Source of the DNA: Lithospermum erythrorhizon
Lineage: Eukaryota > Streptophyta > Magnoliopsida > Boraginales > Boraginaceae
NCBI GenBank assembly: GCA_019722365.1
Contig: JADFUC010001076.1
Coordinates: forward strand, 62,001-126,000
Direction: 5' to 3'
DNA length: 64,000 nt
Shown: one piece after another, positions 61,135 to 64,000 of the stretch
Layout: the number at the start of each line of letters is the position of its first letter
Position numbering within the stretch: position 1 is the stretch's first letter
Program-made: the position numbers and the translations under genes
Notes under the pieces: model-generated
The model's database searches: none
What the model saw: the letters and a program-made list of their open reading frames with translations, nothing else
What the model was told of the DNA's origin: nothing

Positions 61135-63408
61135 CTACATCAATGCAGCCACAGGTGGAGAAAGCTGAAATCCTGGCCTTGAGGTCCATCCTTTCCGTTT
61201 CCTGTAGTCCTCAACTGCTCGTAGACGAAGCCTTTCTTGTGACGGGTCATGGGAATTCTTCGATGGCTTCATGTTCAAGGGAGCACATCAGATAGTGAGC
61301 ATAGCATGTCAAGTCCCTGTTTACCTATATTTCAGTGAATAATACAAGACATATTTACCTTTGGAAGTGAAAGCAGTTTTGGTGGAGCCTGAACAACATC
61401 CCCAAACTTTACGTGCTCGTGACCAGGAAAATCTGTTTCCTCTTCAGTTTTGGACTTCTTATGTTTCTTTTTTCTTTCTGCTGTTCGTCTGCAAAAAAAT
61501 TAATTGCTTTACTTGCTACTCTATGATTTCAAACCGTATTGGGAAAACCAGATCATGAACAATGAACTATGGTCTTTGTTCCAAACCCAGTCATGTTTCC
61601 ACTCATTACAAAATCAAAACAGCAAATGAACTTGTAAAAGTTTTGGGAAGACATTTTTTAAAAAATTGGATATTAAAAATTAAATCTGTCTCCCAACAAA
61701 TTCTGCTTTTAGATGGTTTGCTAACAATGAATATAAAGCATTCTGAACTGAGCAAATTTGATGGTCACTCAGCAACAATTGCATTCTAAATCCTATTCAA
61801 CCCCTACTGATAAGAAGAAGCAAAATCAAGTTTCTTCCAATTTAACAGATGATAACGAGTGCTTTTACCCTTTCCAAGAAATATAAAAGTCAGAAGAGAG
61901 CCATAAGTACACAGTAACTCAAACTAGCTATTTCTCCTACTAGAACTCTAGAAGTCTAGAACTGGTAGCATAAAAGAGTCTAAAATCATTAAATCACCAA
62001 GCCCTTCTCATGGTTATAACACAGATCTTTATTCAACTACCGCCAAATTTTAATGTAACAGAAATTTTGGAGTGATCCCAAACTCATCAGCTAGTAGCCC
62101 CAAAGTATATTAGGATGATCATGAAGAAGTCATTCCCTTGATAAACAAATAGACTACTATTAAATAGATAAACATGAATCCGTTTTAACAAGCCAAAGGT
62201 GATCCGACAGTTTGAGAAGATTATACAAAGAAGTTCAAAACGCTTCCGCCCTAAGACATACAAGAAAAACAGTTAAGTTCTTACTGTTTCTTGCGCTCTT
62301 TTCTTTTAGAGCCAATAGCACCAACTCCATCCAATGTTTCAAATCGTAGATCATCTGCTTTATTTCGTTTCCTCTTTTTCTTCTGTTTTTCATTTGTAAT
62401 AACCTCGGGTGTTTTATCACCATGTTTATTATGTTGCACCCCTAGCGCTCTGTCATTACCACCATCTCCCCGAGCTTTAGACTTAGCATCCTTCAAGTCA
62501 TGTGGCTGGGTCTGCATATTACAATGCCCACAATAGCAAACAAACCTTAAATATAGGAAATGAAAAACCTACAGATAAAAGCATGATAATCATATATCAC
62601 TGGTTATTCCTCACAGTTGTGTCTGAGCTCTTAACAAAAACCTTATATCAACCCATAACAACCTAGTTTGATATACCCATTATCAATAAGGTGAACTAAT
62701 TCGAGTAAAATATGGACACTCAAAAGTTAATTGAAAATAATTTAAAAATATGCTCTGATCAAAGTTCAAGCATGCTGCTCCATTCAATTCTAAACTATAA
62801 TTTTTAAAGGAATTTTTTTTTTCAATCAAGAAATTACAGTATCAACCCAATTCATTCAGCTACTCATTGAACCAATGACACCTTGAATAAATGTACCAAT
62901 ATCTTGAATACATGAAATTACTATATTCCAGGTGTCTGACGAATTCATTTCTAAAAATAATCAATTACCATAGTATTTTTCTTACAAAGAAAAATAACAG
63001 TATGAACTCACTTCATACAGATACCCATCGACATCTATAGAACCTTAACAAATGCCTCAATATCTTGGATACGCTAAATTACCACATTCCCGTAGACTGC
63101 AATCTAAAAGACAATTTGATTCTTAAAACTACAAATTACCTTCATTGAATAAGGTTAACATTCCCCAATGCCTCTGAATAGGCTCACGCCTAGGCAGGGT
63201 AAGGGGTCGGATATACGCAACCTTACCCCTGTGATAAAAGGGAAACTGTTTCCGAATTCATCAAATAGTGAAATGCAAACACCTTGAATTTAAGTAGCAA
63301 TTCAATGAGAAAATATTCTACGAAATTCAATTAGACCTACTCTGTTACTAAGAGTGTTTTTGGTTCCACCATTCTTATATGCTCCCTCTAATGATGCCTT
63401 GCCATCGC
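61135..63408 (-). CDS. Lysine-rich CCDC137-like protein, 3' exons
   Basis: Four exons on the minus strand, 63408-63341, 62511-62285, 61488-61359 and 61266-61135, joined by GT-AG introns with matching phases, ending in TAG at 61137-61135. The first ends with NTLSNR. The second is strongly basic (TNEKQKKKRKRNKADDLRFE, then GSKRKERKKQ) and looks like nuclear or nucleolar localisation sequence. The third has ERKKKHKKSKTEEETDF and then HVKFGDVVQAPPKL, which resembles the VPFGEVVxxPP motif of CCDC137, a basic coiled-coil protein. The last exon has SQERLRLRAVEDYRKRKGW and ends in PPVAALM. There are no stops or shifts, so the gene is probably functional. The N-terminal exons lie right of the window or were not recognised in 63.4-64.0 kb. 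The family name is tentative. Confidence 0.75.
63150..63260. repeat. Dispersed plant repeat in gene intron
   Basis: Reads, inverted, gggtaaggttgcgtatatcc then gaccccttaccctgcctagg and gcattgggg, a phrase found widely in plant genomes. It sits in an intron of the CCDC137-like gene. Confidence 0.55.
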
Positions 63409-63445
63409 CTGCATGAAAATATCATTCAATATGTATTACATCTTT

Positions 63446-63540
63446 AAAAAAAATCGACTCTTCTCATTGTAAGGACTCGAACCAGCACCTCATTTTTGCG
63501 AGTAACATCCTGTGGTTACTAGACCAACCCTACTGGTTTT
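63446..63540 (-). mobile_element. tRNA-derived SINE-like element
   Basis: On the minus strand it begins aaccagtagggttggtctag, containing an A-box-like tggtctagtaaccacagg, and about 30 bases later has ggttcgagtcc, a perfect B-box. The acceptor arms do not pair and a t-rich tail (ttttttttaaagatg) follows, so it is a SINE head and not a functional tRNA. It lies upstream of the first recognised CCDC137-like exon. Confidence 0.6.
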
Positions 63541-64000
63541 ACGTATCGACACATATGAATATACTCATTTCGTCTAGTTTGATTCTGAATTGTCAAAATT
63601 TATAAATTTGGTAGTCTTAATTAACAGGAACAACTTCCATTTCAATCAAAATTATCATTCTAATAAAAAAATTACTAGCATTTGAAATATTTTCATCAAA
63701 TACTATACAATATATATAAAATAAATACTCCTTCCATCCTTAAATATTGTCATGTTTGCCTTTCCATGGTCAAATATTAAAAAAAAAACTACAGTCTTGA
63801 TTGACAACTAAAACATTAATTTGAATACAAAAGATTGTCTAGTCTAATTCTCAATGGTCAATATTTATAAATTTTATAGTATTAATTGACACGCGTAACT
63901 TCCATTTGATTCGAAACTATAGTCTTAATAGCCACAAATAATTTTGATTTGAATAAAACATTATCATGTTAATAATATAGCTAAACATTTAAAATGTTTT
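63541..64000. other. AT-rich end of window with Stowaway-like motif
   Basis: atactccttccatccttaaa at 63725 and following resembles Stowaway MITE termini. Two similar segments (63720-63830 and 63830-63960) both contain a tcaatggtcaaatatt-like phrase and aacttccattt, suggesting degenerate duplicated MITE sequence. No coding exon seen. Confidence 0.4.

Noticed and set aside
61000..61295. 100-codon plus-strand frame
   Set aside because: Shadow of the last exon of the minus-strand CCDC137-like gene.
63455..63540. Possible functional tRNA gene on the minus strand
   Set aside because: A- and B-boxes are present but the acceptor stem does not pair and a T-rich tail follows, so a tRNA-derived SINE is the better reading.

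Overview
The window is plant nuclear DNA. It holds intron-containing single-copy genes with GT-AG splicing, an AT-rich intergenic background, Copia retrotransposons, MITE-like elements and a tRNA-derived SINE. The proteins (peroxin 16, a URT1-type uridylyltransferase remnant, a CYP704-type P450, a subfamily XII LRR receptor kinase) point to a eudicot, possibly an asterid. The order is not decidable from this sequence alone. I saw no rRNA gene, functional tRNA gene or CRISPR array.

Layout. 1-7.4 kb: a decayed Copia remnant on the minus strand, then AT-rich and degenerate tandem repeats. 7.5-11.2 kb (+): an intact eight-exon PEX16 gene whose exons join in phase to 370 codons. 12.1-15.6 kb (-): a convergent URT1-like gene that keeps its N-terminal low-complexity exon and its C-terminal exons but has no recognisable nucleotidyltransferase core. 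17.65-18.18 kb: a foldback MULE-type MITE with a perfect 10-bp target duplication. 18.7-22.2 kb (+): a CYP704-like P450 that lacks the K-helix segment.

22.5-58.5 kb is a transposon nest in and beside an LRR-XII receptor kinase gene on the minus strand. The 5' LRR exons lie at 44.3-45.6 kb and a TM/kinase 3' remnant at 22.5-23.1 kb. Between them are a non-coding element with about 1.75-kb LTR-like repeats (23.3-28.5 kb), a Copia element (29.7-40.5 kb) interrupted in its integrase by a second Copia element (32.0-38.2 kb), and another non-coding LTR element (40.65-44.08 kb). Upstream of the LRR gene, a 12.7-kb SIRE-lineage Copia element (45.757-58.484 kb, TSD acaat, env-like ORF) has inserted into one copy of a duplicated promoter segment.

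58.6-59.7 kb is a TIR element. 61.1-63.4 kb (-) holds the last four exons of a lysine-rich CCDC137-like gene whose 5' end lies beyond the window. The window ends in a SINE-like and MITE-like tract.

PEX16 has no frame error in eight exons, whereas nearly every retroelement domain is broken by small indels every 50-150 bp. The intact genes (PEX16, the CCDC137-like gene) look constitutive. The URT1-like, P450 and LRR-kinase loci all look like pseudogenes.
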